Below are positions 12,555 through 25,555 of a stretch of DNA of 64,000 nt, one piece after another. The notes below the pieces were generated by a model. That model was not told the DNA's origin. It searched no databases and saw only the letters and a list, made by a program, of their open reading frames with translations. The stretch's first letter is position 1. Each line of letters starts with the position of its first letter. The DNA comes from Pisolithus tinctorius (lineage: Eukaryota > Basidiomycota > Agaricomycetes > Boletales > Pisolithaceae), in assembly GCA_024663395.1 (NCBI GenBank), contig JANFAH010000022.1:620001-684000 (forward strand). The letters are read 5' to 3'. Both the position numbers and the translations under genes were made by a program.

Positions 12555-13778
12555 TCAAGCTGCAACAAGATAGCGATAACCACCTGCTTTGGGCATGAGC
12601 ATGATGTCGACGTAGACCTTCATAAAGACTCTTGGGGAAGCAGAAATGGTGATGGGAACCTCTGCTTTACAAGTGCTTCGGATCTGGCATTCATGGCAAG
12701 AGTGGACATGACAGGCGACATCTTGGTACATCTGAGGCCAGTAAAAGCGCTGTCTGACCATATGAAAGACTCCAAAGACTCCACGATGACTGAGTTCTTC
12801 ATGAGCATGACCAAGGATCTGGACATGGAGATGGGGATCGAAAATGACCTTGGCTGGAGGATGGGGACCTCGACGTTTAAAGAGCTGGTCTCCACGAAGG
12901 AAGAACTGGAGGGATCTGCGAATGAAGTGCTTGTGAGCAGTATTGGAAGGGAACAGATGAAGTTCTGTAGTATGAAGGAAGTGTAGGACTCGACATAAAA
13001 GGACATCCTGAGATGTATCATTGGAAAGGAACGAAGGGAGGGTAATGGCATATGCGGACTCGTGCGCAAGTCGTCGACGAGTTGTGCAAACTGAAGATGG
13101 ATGGGCATCTGTGAAAAGAAAACCCTCCAACCACTCATCAGCTTCTTCTGCATCAGCTTCACCTTCTTCATACTCTTCCTCTGTAGGTTGATGTCTGGAA
13201 AGGGCATCTGGGGCTTGGTGATGAACAGCAGGGACATGAATGAGCTTAAAGTCAAAGAGAAGTATACCCTCGATCCAGCAATTGACAGTAGCATTAGGTT
13301 GAAGATCTGGATCATTGAGCATACCTTTGATGTACTTCACATCAACCTCTACCCATAGATGATGAACACCATAGAGATATAGACAGTAGTGATGAAGTGC
13401 TCTGAAGAGACCATAGAGCTCAAGCTTAGGCTGACTGTAGCAAGACTCATGTTCATTGATGGGGAGTGAGCCATAGTGAGCAGGATGTTTGCGACCTTCT
13501 TCATCATACTGAGAGAGAATGAATCCAATGGCGATGTTACTGGTGTCAACAGAAAGAATGACTGGCAGGTCAGATGAGTAGTCAATGGGGCGAAGGGCAG
13601 GAGCAGATGAGATGGCAAGCTTCAAGGCATCAAACGCATCTTGCTGGGGCTGACCCCAAATGAACGGAGCATTCTTGTGATAAAGGTCAACGAGTGGGTG
13701 AGCCAACTGCAAGTAGTTCGCAATCCAGATACAAACAGTACCACAGAGACCTAGGAATGAGTGAACATCTTTGGGCAT
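12555..13778 (-). pseudogene. B RNase H and integrase N-terminus
   Basis: Frame of 407 codons, with an RNase H-type region (VILSVDTSNIAIGFILSQYD) and the integrase zinc-binding region (HAHEELSHRG .. CHECQ). It is continuous with RT but separated from it by a solo G LTR at 13779-14248. Without the insert the join reads LTTPKDVHSFLG in frame. One copy of the palindrome motif (13063-13088) is embedded here in coding sequence. Confidence 0.85.
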
Positions 13779-14248
13779 TGTAGGGAATGAGTTCGAGTTC
13801 CCTAGGAGAAGCAGTCTGGGTCATGAGTTCAGGGGTGGAGAGTTTTCTTTTGTTTTATTTCCTTCTTTTGTTTTTTTTGCATGGTACCACTGGACTTAGT
13901 GGCGAGCAGCTGCGTTGCTGACTAAGCGCATGTGCTGTGTTCGTGCGAGTTCAGTTTACACAACAACCAGTACATGTCACAGGCCCTCAGTAGTAGGGTG
14001 ATCTAGTCTCGCATTTTGGCAAGTGTTCAAAGTTAGATTTATTGCTTTGGGGAGTACCCAAAGTGCCAGGAGGACTGGCAGGGGTTATTAGACAGACAGA
14101 GCTAAGTTTTCCATTTGAGTTCGCATTTTTACACTTTTCACTACACTTTTGTTTCTCCAAAACAGGACCTCCCTTTTGGGTTGAGCACTAAACTTGCCCA
14201 TTACTGACTATTACTATTTCTAGGTACTTCTTTTTACCTATTCCTACA
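13779..14248. mobile_element. Solo LTR, family G (copy G1), in B pol
   Basis: A 470-bp block, TGTAGGG .. TTCCTACA, reverse-complement homologous to 62166-62627. The flanks are GCAT (13775-13778) and GCGT (14249-14252), i.e. a 4-bp duplication GCGT with one CpG decayed. It is the innermost level of the nest. Excision restores the B pol frame. Confidence 0.88.
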
Positions 14249-17200
14249 GCGTAGTGAGCATTGGCCAGTTGACGACCTTCTTCACCTTGTGGTCGTCAGG
14301 AGAGCGACCATGAAGATGGCATGCTTGACCAAGAATGACAACACGAGGCTGGCAGATCTGAGATTTCAAGCCAGAAAACATTCTGCCAGCATGAGCAAAC
14401 CAATGCATGACTCTATGCACATCTACAGCATGTTCCCAAATGAAGTGATGTATGCCAGGATTCTTGGGTAACGTTTCAGCATTGCCATCGGCATCTTCAT
14501 AGCAGGTCGCAGGGCCTTTGGCTGGCAGATCGTCGATGAAAACATTGGCAATGTGAGGGACTTCATCCTGTAGAATAAATGCTGTACAATTCTGAAACTC
14601 CAATGGTGAGTTGGTGTAGCCTTGAGGCATGGCAGTATGGCACAGTAAGCCAAGAGGCGTCATGAAGGATGTCAGATCTTGGCTATCGGGATGGAGTTGG
14701 CATGCATCAAATCCTGAAAATAGATCAAAGACTGTGTAGCATTGACAACCAGCAAATGGCTCCACAAAGTCATCCAGGATTGGTGGAACACCAGCATCTT
14801 GAATTGTAACCTTATTCAGAGGCTGTAGATCATGAATGATATGGATCTTGCCATTCTTTTTCATAACACAGAACCATTTGGAGCGATAGGATGATTGGGC
14901 CGGCTCATAGAGACCAGCAGCAATCTTCTCCTGAAGAAGCTGTATGACACATTCTCGTATGCCAGGGGGAATTGGAATGTTATGAAACTCCCATGGTTCG
15001 TGTGGCAGGACAGGAATGATGTAAGGCAAAAAGTAGTCTGAATGAAAGTTTCCTCTCTCCAACTCATCAAACGCCAAGGCATGCTCATTAAGCTTCATGA
15101 CATGCGAAAAAAGTTTTTCCTCTTCTGGCCAGAGAAAGCCATCAGCATTAATCTTCATGGAGGTAAGGCGCTCTTGAGTAAGCTTCCTTGTGGGAATGAA
15201 CACAGGAGGGTGACATGTGAGAGGTGTGAGTGATGCGAGGGGGTCTTCTGGAAACTGGTGATGGACCCAAGCATCTTCTGGATAGACTCCAGGCACTGGC
15301 TTGACTTTACGATCGATGCGCTTGTATGCTCCATACACTGGCTGACCTGTTTCATTGGCTGAGTCTTCTGTATCCATAGCAAGGCCTTTTCTAGAGTGTA
15401 ACAAATCAAGAAAGTCAGACAGAGAATAGTAAAAATGAAGCTGTTTTTCAGTTTTCTGAATAGGAAGGGGATCTGGTGCTTTTGAAGGATTAGATAACGA
15501 AGAAGAGAAGACATCAAGATAAAAAGAGCTCTGGAAGCTTGAAACTGAAGGAGGCATAGTAAGTGATGTTACAGGAGTATCTGAGCAAAGAAATGATATC
15601 TGTGGGTTTAGGAGTTTAACGACTTCTTGGTCGAAGTGAGCAGATGAAGAACAAGAACAACTATAAGTACAAGAGGGGAAATACAAATCAATCTTCAAAG
15701 AGCTGGAGAAATAAATGATGAGATATGGGAGAAAGTGGAGGAACACATCTGAGAAGATCATTGGACCTGTCTTGAGCTGAACCTGAGGAAGTGGAAGCAG
15801 GAAAGTGGTCTGGGTATGAAACCACTTCGAAAGGGGGAGGATGAGCTGAGGCTGAGGCAAAACTGACTGCACTGGCAAGGATATGAAGACTGGAGTTTGG
15901 GAATGCACCTGTGTCCTCTTCATCCACATCACCTGAATGGTCTTCTGCAGCTTCCTGCAAATGAGCAATCCATCCAGTAGGGGTACAACACATGACAACA
16001 TTGCTGTAAGGCTCTGGCATGGCAACTGACTCTTTGCCAACAGCAGCATTAGACATGGCTTGGGGAGCTGAGGGTAGTAATGGCATAGGAAGAGCTGGAC
16101 TAGATGAATGCTGATGCCTGCATAAGTCGTCGTCAAGTTGTGCAGACTGAAGCAAGGATGGGCTAGGCAGATAGAAGCGAGAGCCAATACTAGTGTTGAA
16201 CATATCAGAGTCGAGTGGCAAAAGTGTGGTGGGTATATCTGGGGATAGACTGGACAAGTGGTGAGACATGCACAACTCATCAACGAGTTGTGTGGACTGA
16301 GAGTCACGACCTATATCTGAGGATGAACCAGGCAACTGCACATGGCTGCACAAGTCATCATTGAGTTGTGCAGACTGATGATGGGTGGATGGACTGGGTG
16401 CATATGGATCCCTGCACAACTCGTCGTCGAGTTGTGTGGACTGAGAGTCATATGGGAAGTAGGGGCAACTGAACTGCAGTAGGAAGTATTGAAGATGGAG
16501 AATGTAGCTTCAGAGTCTGGAGTGACAGTGTCTCTACAGAACAGAAGTGAAGCCTGGTGGGAACCATTGGTGGGCTCTTCTTGAATGATAACCAGATCTG
16601 GGGATGGGGGAGAGGGAGTCTGAGGCAGAGCAGTAACACCATTAGAAAGTACACGTGAAGCAGGTAGACTCGAGTCAGATGGCAGGTCTGGAGGTGGAGA
16701 TGCATTGCTCTGAGTGGGAGATGCCTGTGGGAGTAGACAAGGATAGAACCTGACATAGGCAGAACCTTCAAGCTCATGGTAATGCTCAAGTGGGGCAGGA
16801 ACCTGTCGGACTAAGTGAACATCAAGCATAAGGAAGTCTTGGAAGTAGACTCCTGATTCATCAGTACCTCTTTCTCCAGCAAGTGCATGGTTTGAGTTGA
16901 GATAAAGGGAGGACAGATGGGGAGTGCGATGAGCAAGGCTAGTAAGAAGTGAGACAAGTGACTGGCGCTCTTCTCTTCTGATCTGGCGATGAATCTGGGA
17001 AAGGGTAGGATTATCCTCCAGTCCACTCACATCAGTGGACTGTAACTCCTGGGTAAGCTGACCAACAAACTCCGAAGGAAAGGGACTGGTAGGAGGTGGG
17101 AATGCTGGGACAGGAATGGGATGGAATGCAGGAAAGGCCGAGGCAACATCAAACCCATCTGGGGGCGATTCAGGATACAGCAGAGTAGAATCGAGTGACT

Positions 17201-17603
17201 GAGGGGGTGACTGTGAAGTTGATGGGGGTGGAGCGAAGACCATAGGTGAGACATGATGAGGGGTACCAACTGCTACATCTCTCATAGGTTCATTGGCTTC
17301 TTGCTGAGAATGGACAGGCTCTAGAGTCACCATAAGGGTATCTGCAACAGATCCAAGCTGGCCTTCAGTAACACACATCTCCAGGGGGCAATCTGAATCA
17401 GCTCCAAAGACAACATAAGTTCCAGACTCTCTTTCAACAATGCTAACTGAGTTCCCAAGAGCCCAAGGACGACCAAGGAGGAGATCAAAGCCTGCATTAG
17501 TGTCTGGGGCAACAAATAGATTGGTCCAAGTCTTGGCAGCACCACAGAAGAGAGGGACATCCTGTACCAGACCTTTCAGAGTAGAGATACCTCCTTTTGC
17601 ATC
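14249..17603 (-). pseudogene. B protease-to-RT region
   Basis: After the protease, pol runs through a low-complexity Ser/Pro-rich linker (15.6-17.3 kb) into RT. RT landmarks are FCVMKKNGKIHIIHDLQPLN, VFDLFSGFDACQL, the catalytic motif read as FIDD (14529-14540) followed by LPAKGP, and the thumb/connection. FIDD in place of YxDD occurs in one fungal Ty3/gypsy clade. The linker holds four degenerate units around QLDDELC that coincide with copies of the palindrome. The linker frames overlap and shift near 15.5, 16.4 and 17.4 kb, so the exact path is uncertain. Confidence 0.7.
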
Positions 17604-19608
17604 TCACATATTGATGGTCTGTGACATATCAATGGGCATGCAAATGACCAACTGGGCTATACCAGCACAAACAACATTGAGGGTAGATCCAGAGTCAATG
17701 ACACCTGTTACACGACGACCATTGCAAGTCAGATTGATAGTGATGAGGGGGCTAGAAGTCAAGGCCAAGTAGGAGGATGCAGGAGGAGTTCCTTCAACAG
17801 CAGTAACAGACTTGACTGGCTGAGCCAGGGGCTGTCTCTTGAATCGCATAAGCTCCTGAAGGTGCTGAGAAACATCCCTAGATGATCCAATGACCTCCCC
17901 AACAGATACAGTCAAGGGAGTAGAAAGAATGCGCTCTACAATGGCTTTAGAGTGGGCAGACTGTGAAAGCGATGAAGACAGGGAAGTGGTAGGAGGGGGC
18001 TTGGATTTCTTAGACCTGTCTGCAGAATCAGTGGCTTGACCAGATGGCTTTGGGACAGAGGCATCTTCCATGATAGCATCATCTCTAGTACCATCAAAGA
18101 CAGTGGGATGGATGTCAACTGGTACAAAGGCAGGAGCAAGTGGTACTTTCTGTGGAGCAGGGATGGATGCAGAGGATGAAGGCTTTGGACCCTGACTCTC
18201 TTTCTCCTTGCCATGCGAACGAGGTGGGACAAGGACACTGTCAAAGACAGCCTTTCTCTTCTCTTTAGTAACCTTGTTAGAGCGATCCACAGCAGCAACA
18301 AGGGGTTCTTCTTCCAACTCGTAGATCTCGGCACTAGACTCTTCTTCGGCCTCTTCATGGATAACAAAGCGAACTGCATTGGCAGGCTGAGCAGCAGCTT
18401 TAGTGCACTCATAGGCTTGAAGGATAGTCTCTTCTCCATTCTGATAAATGCGCTGTCCATTAGGGTAGATGACCCGATGGTTTTCATCATGTGCCAAAGA
18501 ACCCTTCTGAATGAGATCATTAATGGCCTGACAACTCTCAACACCATGGCCTTCAACACCACAGCCATAACAAGTGATGGTCCTCCTAGCAGGACAGGTC
18601 TGGGATGAGGAAGTAGCAGCAGGGGCAGTGGATGCAGGAGTAGATGCAGGAGCAGGACGAAGGGAAGGAGCACGAAGCACCTTTGCAGCATCAGGATCCA
18701 TCTTGATAGCACGATAGTAGAGGAGGGAGTAGTCTGGGTCATTGAGTGACATGTGAGAGAGGGACTTGATTAGGGTCTCAACTTCATCCTGTAGGACCTT
18801 CTTTCTCCAAATTTTCAAGGTTTCTTCTGGCTTCATGGGAAGGGAGCAGAGGGAAAACACTGTCATCTCTTCCATCTGAGTGATGAGTAGCATTAGGCTG
18901 GGCCTGAGGAGCAGGGGCAGCACAAGGGCCAAGGAAGTCAAGGTCATCTGCATCAAAGCGATCATGGCGAAGGACCTCTTCAGCTGACTGGCATACATCA
19001 TCATAGGGGAATGGCCTGCTAATGTCAAGGTTGGGATCCTTTGTCCTGAGACGAGTTTCAACCAAGCCATGAAAGACTGGGGACAAACCAGCCCAGAAGT
19101 AGCAATTATATTCATCAACTGAGATCCTTCCTTTATTCTTCAACCAACCTCCAATGCGAATGAAGCCACGGTTGTAAGCCCTAAAGTCTTGAAGAGTCAT
19201 GATGGGCTGCATCCTAGACTCCAAAGCAAAGCTCTTGAGATGCCTTTCAAAGAACCTTTCATCTGATAGATCAGCATCAAAGTACTTGAGGAGATCAGCC
19301 TTCAAGTTAGCCCAATCAGGAGTGTAGTAGTGAGCCATTCCTTCAATAATCTCCCTAACACAAGCATTGCAGTACTGGAGGATTGACTTGACCATTTCCT
19401 GGTCAGAAGTAACATTGTGGTAGGCACAGAGACGTTCATAGTGGTCCAAGAAGGAGTGAACATGGGTATGGTCTCCTTGGAATAATTCAGGGGCAGACTT
19501 CATGCCAAGCAAGGGCATAGTGAGGACAGAGTGAGCAGGGGGAGCAGCCATAGCTGCTGGAACTGTTGATGATGTAGGGGGATAGATAGTGGGGATGGTG
19601 GATGACAT
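17604..19608 (-). pseudogene. B gag and protease
   Basis: Gag starts at ATG 19608 (MSSTIPTIYPP) and contains the capsid-like region (LFQGDHTHVHSFLDHYERL, YFDADLSDERFFERHL). Near 18.84 kb the frame shifts; the continuing frame carries a CX2CX4HX4C zinc knuckle (CYGCGVEGHGVESC, about 18.56 kb), a long charged linker, and an aspartic protease segment GVIDSGSTLNVV (about 17.7 kb). A TGA at 17604-17606 replaces Arg in NMRDAKGG. The shift could be programmed or mutational; no clear slippery heptamer was found. Confidence 0.8.
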
Positions 19609-19693
19609 AGTAATGAGCTATCAAGTGGTTTTTTTTTTTAGAGACAAGTTTCAATAGGCTGAGTGAGCAGGGTTCTTGATCCAGGAATAACCA

Positions 19694-19712
19694 CCCCTCG
19701 CGGTGGGCTCCA
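19694..19712 (-). promoter_or_regulatory. B primer-binding site, tRNA type
   Basis: Two bases inside the 5' LTR the minus strand reads TGGAGCCCACCGCGAGGGG. TGG complements the CCA end of a tRNA, as in classical retrotransposon primer sites. The primer tRNA species was not identified. This contrasts with elements A and F. Confidence 0.65.
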
Positions 19713-19714
19713 GA

Positions 19715-21561
19715 TGTGGGTCAAAGTGTGGACTGCTGGTATAAACCAAACAAATCCAACACCAAAGACAAATAAAGTGCGAGTGGTGGTTTGCCTCCAT
19801 GGAACCTGGAGTGCAGAAACCTAAGAGGGGGAAACTTCAATGGGAGGGTGCGCCTAGTGCAAGTCGTCAACGAGTTATGCAGGAGAGGATGAATGAATGC
19901 TGATTGAGAAGGGGATGCTGAACAGAGCAGGGGTGTTCAGCTGAAAGGACTTGGGAGTAATAGACTTTGATAGAATATGCTCCTGGCACAAGTCGATGAC
20001 GAGTTATGCAGGAGTGGAAGAATGACTAAGCAAGAGGTTGCTGACTAAGAGGAAGCTTCAGATGAATGATGGAGGCAGATAGACTCTTCCAAATGAGCCT
20101 CAACTACCAAGTATACAAATGAAGACAGATAGACTCTTCTGAATGAACCTCAACTGTCGACGACAAGATATGCTGAGCTGAGCTGACTTCTGGATTGCTT
20201 CTGATTGCTTCCTGGTAGCTAAGTACACAGGGGTTTATATACTGTGGGGGGAGCACAGCTTGTGACAAACAAGGCACAAACACTTGGTAAGTAATGAGTA
20301 AGGACTGGGTAATCATGATGAGTAAGTGAGAAATGAAAAGTAAGCAAGCAAAGAAGATTGGTAAGTATTGGCAATGAATGAGTCAAGGATAGTCAAAATA
20401 TCACAAAAAAAGTCAAATAGAATCAGAAACTGAGTAAGTGCACTGATATCACATTAGGGGGTGGCGATGCAAGTTAGATCTCAGCGGAGACATCTCTAGA
20501 TCCAAAGACAGCATGACAGATGGACGGTGTTTCCAGATAGGGAAATGTTAACTCCAGAATTGAAGGGCATGAGTCAGGTGTCAAAAGGGGCTAGGGCATT
20601 GGGGGTCTGTGGGGCAATGAGAGCATATGCAATCACATCTCCCACCCTTTCATCCTCTCAGTGAAGTTAACAAAAACTTCATGAATGGGGCTCTGATGGA
20701 GGAGGAGGAGAAGGAGGGACGTCTTCTGCTGGATCTTGCAGTAGGAAGGCAAGATGCATGTCATACTCATCATGAATGTGATCAGGGAGGCTGGAGAACA
20801 GTAGACCATACTGCAGCTGTCGCAATGCGGGATGAATGATGGATGAGACTGGAATAAAGACAATGCAGGGAGCAGGGAGGAATGATCCATATGCTTCATC
20901 AACTGGGGAGACTGAAACAACCACATAAGACCTTTCTAACTGAGTGACAGACCTGAGGTGACCAAAGAATGTCCTTCTGGAAGTCATACTGACAAGGAGA
21001 ACATGCTGACCAAGCTGCATGGGATGAGATGGGGCTGACAACAACAGGATGAACCAGGGGGCTTCAGGATGGAAGCTGGTGGGAACGCCTGGCAGATATA
21101 TGTAGCCACTGTCTCTGGCAAATGAGACAAGCGAGATGATCAACAAAGAGGTGGCCATGATTGATGGACTTAACGAAATGAGTGTCTGATGGATGGAGTG
21201 CTGTAGAAATGCGCAGGGTGTGAGGATCCTCTCCAAATTTGGAAGGAAGAATCGTGGGGCTGAGCACTTTAAGCAAGTGTGGGAACGGAGTCGATATCTT
21301 TAGAAATGGTGGAGATACAATGAAAACTGGAATGCCGTACATGGGCACTAAAAACCTTTAACGTGCACTTATCTCACTTCCTCTTTTCTCTTTAGCACTG
21401 ATGACTCGTTCTTGTGCAAAGGATGACTGTTCACATCCAACAGTCTTTCTATGCATAAGGCCTTTAGTCTTCATCTGCATGCCTGGGCATTGTGCGCAAC
21501 TCGTCAATGAGTTAGGCAGAGTCAGCTGTAACCATGTCCACAACACCTTTGGTGTGTGACA
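19715..21561 (-). repeat. B 5' LTR, 1.85 kb
   Basis: Partner of 9662-11461. It is 47 bp longer because of a local duplication near 20.07-20.15 kb (two copies of GACAGATAGACTCTTC). The U3 frame (20679-21236) is open. The LTR contains three palindrome copies. Confidence 0.88.
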
Positions 21562-21565
21562 CCAG

Positions 21566-24500
21566 TCCTTATAGAGTAACACTCCATTATCAAACCTCCA
21601 ATCTGAGAGGTGGGACTTGAACAGAAGGGGCATATCGATGTTTTCTATGGCACAAAGTGCCATATGAACAACAGGGTTGTTCATGGAAGAGGATGTGACC
21701 TTCTGGGTGACATTGGTGTTGATAAGGTTGACAAACATCATTTGTGGAAGGAGGGTAATGCCTTTGTTGTTGTCATCACCATCAGGGATGTGGTCAGGTC
21801 GGTGAGAGAGTGCATCAGGTGCTGCCAGGTCTTTGCCTGGGACATGTTCAAGCTGCAGATTGAAGTCTGTGAGACCAAGGAGCCAGCGAGCCTGGCGATG
21901 GTTTAGGTTCTGTGGTGCTTTGAAGTACATCAAGTTCTTATGATCAGTGAAGACCTTGACTGGAAACAAAGAGCCATGGAGATAGTGTCTCCAGGATTTT
22001 AATCCTCAAATAACCCTCAACAGTTCTCTATCATAGATGTTGTAGTTTCTTTCTGCAGGGTTAAATGACTGTGAGATGAAGGCACAGGGTTGCCACTGGC
22101 CATTAGAGTCTTCTTGGAGGAGAACCCCTCCAGTTGCAAACTTGGATGCATCTGTTGTTATTGTGAATGGCCGAGAAGTATTGGGCATTTGAAGTGTTGG
22201 TTGTGCCATAAAGATCCTTTTCAGGAGTTCGAAGGCAGTCTGGCACTTCTTGGTCCACTCCCAAGTGACTGTTTTCTTGGTAAGGTTGATGAGGGGATGA
22301 GCGATGTCTGAGTAATAGGGGACAAATCTTCTGTAGAAATTTGCAAATCCTAAAAAGGATCACACATCCTTGACCTTCTTTGGGATGGGCCATTCTGTGA
22401 TACCCTGGACTTTAATGGGATCCATGGCAATGGTGTTTTCTTTTATGATCATACCAAGGTATTCCACCTCAGTTAGATCAAAATGGCACTTTTCTAGTTT
22501 CAAAGGGAGTGAGAGTTCCCTCATTCTTTCAAGAACATGATGGGTCCATCATTTGTGTTCTTCAGGATTGGTGGAGAAGATGAGGAGGTCATCCATATAG
22601 ATGACCAGCCATCCTTCGGTGATCATGTCTCTGAAAGGGTTGTTCATGAATCACTGGAAGGTGGCAGGAGAATTACACAGCCTGAAGAACATGACCATTG
22701 GTTCAAAGAGTCCTTTGTGTGTGATGAACACAGCTTTCCATTGGTCTCCCTCTTTTATTCAGACATTATTATAGCCCAATCTTACATCCATTTTTGTAAA
22801 GATGGAGGCTCCTTTAAGTTTGTCGACAAGATCTGAAATGAGGGGAAGGGGATAGGCATCCTTTACCATATTTTTGTTCAGATATCGGTAGTCCTGGCAG
22901 GGACGAAGGGAGCCATCTTTCTTTCCTACAAAGAAGAAAGGGGCAGCCTGGGGAGATTTTGAGGGACGGATTTTCCCTTCTTGGAGGTTTTCTTTGATGA
23001 ACTTCTCCACAGATTCTCATTCAGAGAGAGAGAGTGGGTATGCTTTTGCCACTTTGGGGACAAAGTCCTCTACAAGGTTGATGGCATGATCATATGGCTG
23101 TGATGGAGGCAGGAATCCATCAGAAGGTTTCTCAAAAACCGAAGCAAAGTCTTTGTAGTCCTCAGGGAGGATGGCTTTTGGTTTCTTCTTGTGTTCTTCT
23201 TGGGCCAACTCTGTGGCTGTAGTGATCTTCTGAAGAAGACTATTGTTGGGGTTGATCTTCTTGGCTTCTTCAACAAGTTTCCCAACTGACATCATGAAAT
23301 GTGCATGGATGGTTTTGTCTTCTGGTTCTTCGTAATCCATGAACTTGTTTATCCCTTTCTTTTCAACAGGGGAAACAAGGTTCATGGTGGGTTCTTCTAT
23401 GGCAACCAAAGAGATGTTGCACTTCAGTTCTTTAGACCTGTTGGTTTTTTCATCAATGGATAGTGTTCCCATTCTCCAGTCGACGATGGGGTTGTTTTCC
23501 TGCAACCAGGGAAGACCAAGGATGACATTTTCTGTTCCACAGTTGATGACATGGAAGAAGGACTGATGAACAAGTCCTTCTATCTTGAAGTAGAGGGTGG
23601 CAGAAAACAGGATCCTTCCTTTAGAGTTCTGGGTCCCATCAGCATTTTTGGTGAGAATAGGTTCAGTGAGGTGTTGAGTGGGGATTCGATGCTTTCACAC
23701 AAAACCCCAGTTGATGCAGGATATCTCTGCTCCAGAGTCAACTAGAGCAGTGGTGTTGATGACTTTTGAGGTTGTTTCTGATGTGTAAAGGGAAACAGGG
23801 ATCTGCATAGTACATTCCAGTGTGGAGGATACAAGTACAGGGGCAACAGAAACAAGACTGTCCTTAGTTTGGGGAACTTCTGGCATCAACTCAGAGTTCC
23901 CATTTAAAAATCCTTCCCAAGGGCCCTAGCAATGTTTACCAAGGCGACAGAGGGACCAGTGACTTTTTCTTCATCGTTGCTTTCTTTGACTTCCACAATT
24001 TTGTGGATCTTCTTGACTTTCTTCTGGGGAGTCTTCCTTTTCTCTGGACATTCTTGAGAGAGATGTCCTTTGTTTCCACAACCAAAACATCTTCCTTCTT
24101 TGATGTGTCGGTCTCTTTTTTCTTTGGAGAGTCTCATTCCATCCATGTCCATGGTGTTTGGATCTTTTTCTTTGGTGAGTTTGTTCTTTGGGTAGAATGT
24201 TCTCTTCTCTTTTCTCCCAGAGATTTCATTTACTTTCCTCCATTTGGCATTGAACTTTTGTGCCTGAGTATACCACCCTTCGATTTTAGTGGGGGTGGTT
24301 TCCATCATGTGGATTTGATTTGCAATGAAAGGTTTGAGTCCTTGGGAGAAGAACTCAATCAAGGCGACATCCTCTGTGATGGTTGAATCAGTGGTGGCAG
24401 TTCAGAAGTTGGTGATATATTGTTCCACTGAATCTTTCTGTTTGAGGGTCCGCAATTTGGTGATTGCGGTACCAGTGGTGTTGGCAGAAGTAAACGACTC

Positions 24501-25103
24501 TTTGAAGTGTTTTGTAAAATTGGCAAAGGAGCCAAAACTCAGGGGTGTCTTTTCCAGAGATACCTTCTGGAAGGTGGCAGCCCAGGAATGGGTGACACCT
24601 TTCTTCATATACAACAATGCATAGACAACCTTTTTGGTGTTGGTATTGTATAGTTCTTCATTCACTAAGAGGTAGGTCTGTATGGAGTACAGCCAGCTCA
24701 TAGTGTTCTTCTGGTCTCCATCAAAATCAGATGGGGCACCAATCTTTAATTCTGTGGGTTTGACTCCGGCAGTGGTAGTCGTTCCCTTCGACAATGAACT
24801 GGACATTGTAATCTGAGGTGGGGTTGGGGGTGTGGGAAATGTGATGGTGGGTACTGGTGGAATGGGAGTACCAAGCGTGGTGAGAGACTGAGTGAAGAGG
24901 TTCGAGAGGATACCAGAGGTAAAGCCTCTATCCAGTTGCTCTGGTTCATTGGAGGAGGTGTCAGTGACAGTGCTCTCCTGTTCTTTGTCAGATGATGATT
25001 CTTCACAAGTGGGTCACAATGGCACCCAACATCAATTGTTTTGGGGGTTTGTGGTGGTGCACTAAACGGTGACCAATTTGGCCAAAGGCTGTAGACTTGA
25101 GCT
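21566..25103 (-). pseudogene. A1 gag, protease, RT and RNase H part
   Basis: N-terminal part of A1. Gag: MSSSLSKG start near 24.8 kb and zinc knuckle CFGCGNKGHLSQEC (about 24.08 kb). Protease: LVDSGAEISCINWGF (about 23.72 kb). [18 protein letters not shown] and YMDD at about 22.6 kb. RNase H: TTDASKFATGG; connection: FTDHKNLMYFK, APDALSHRPDHIPD. Numerous stops and shifts relative to A2, most at former CpG sites. The frame runs directly into the B 5' LTR at 21.56 kb. Confidence 0.85.
25093..25103 (-). promoter_or_regulatory. A1 self-priming PBS
   Basis: The minus strand reads AGCTCAAGTCT, two bases inside the 5' LTR. It is complementary to AGACTTGAGCT within the LTR just downstream of its TATA box, as in A2. 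Confidence 0.6.
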
Positions 25104-25105
25104 TT

Positions 25106-25555
25106 TGTTATGCTCGACTGAAGTCAAGGCATAGGGAGAGCTCAAACACAGTCTAAGGGTTCTACTGAGCAATGGCTGCAGTAACCTTCATAAATGATGA
25201 AGGATTTAGGCAATGCCAGTAAGAGTGGTCCTGGTTAGGGACACTGAGGGCAAAGTTCTGAAGAATGCTGCATATGATTGAGCAGCTCAAGTCTGGGTTT
25301 CCAGGACTTGAGCCAGCAGTCTAAATACTACATGAGAACAGACCATGAGGCGTCCACATGTAAATGAGGTAACTATGCCATTGGTTGAACAATGATGACA
25401 CATGTCTGAAGCATGTTATGAGAACATATCGCTAGTGGTGGAAATAGAGAGCTGTCAGATCAGAGGGAAGATGGCTCTAAAAGGAAAAGATGTCCAACAG
25501 ATCAAACACAAGGTAAACATACAGTAGGAGGAAAAGCTAGGGGTGAAACATAACA
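25106..25555 (-). repeat. A1 5' LTR
   Basis: 450 bp, partner of 6803-7252, followed by the CCTGC duplication. Confidence 0.9.

Larger units (their letters stand above)
9662..21561 (-). mobile_element. Full-length Ty3/gypsy element, family B, inserted in A1 pol
   Basis: Two long LTRs (1,800 and 1,847 bp), TG..CA, are flanked by CCAG (9658-9661, 21562-21565). The A1 site before insertion aligns with A2 at 44.21 kb, where A2 reads CTGG, suggesting CCGG in the ancestor. The internal region carries gag with a zinc knuckle, aspartic protease, RT with FIDD, RNase H, and integrase without chromodomain. The PBS is of tRNA type. Total 11.9 kb, of which 474 bp is a later family G insertion and its duplication. 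The frames are interrupted by frameshifts and TGA codons. Confidence 0.92.
6803..25555 (-). mobile_element. Ty3/gypsy chromovirus A1, decayed, carrying nested element B
   Basis: Two 450-bp LTRs (6803-7252, 25106-25555), both beginning TGTTATGC on the + strand, are flanked by a perfect CCTGC duplication (6798-6802, 25556-25560). Removing B and its duplicated tetranucleotide (11,904 bp) leaves 6,849 bp, against 6,839 bp for the intact copy A2. Gene order on the minus strand is LTR, PBS, gag, protease, RT, RNase H, integrase, chromodomain, tail, LTR. Compared with A2 it has lost most CpG dinucleotides to TG or CA and carries many stops and frameshifts. It is not capable of autonomous movement. 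Confidence 0.92.

Noticed and set aside
20060..20160. 47-bp extra segment in the B 5' LTR as a separate insertion
   Set aside because: It is a tandem duplication of adjacent LTR sequence (GACAGATAGACTCTTC twice).
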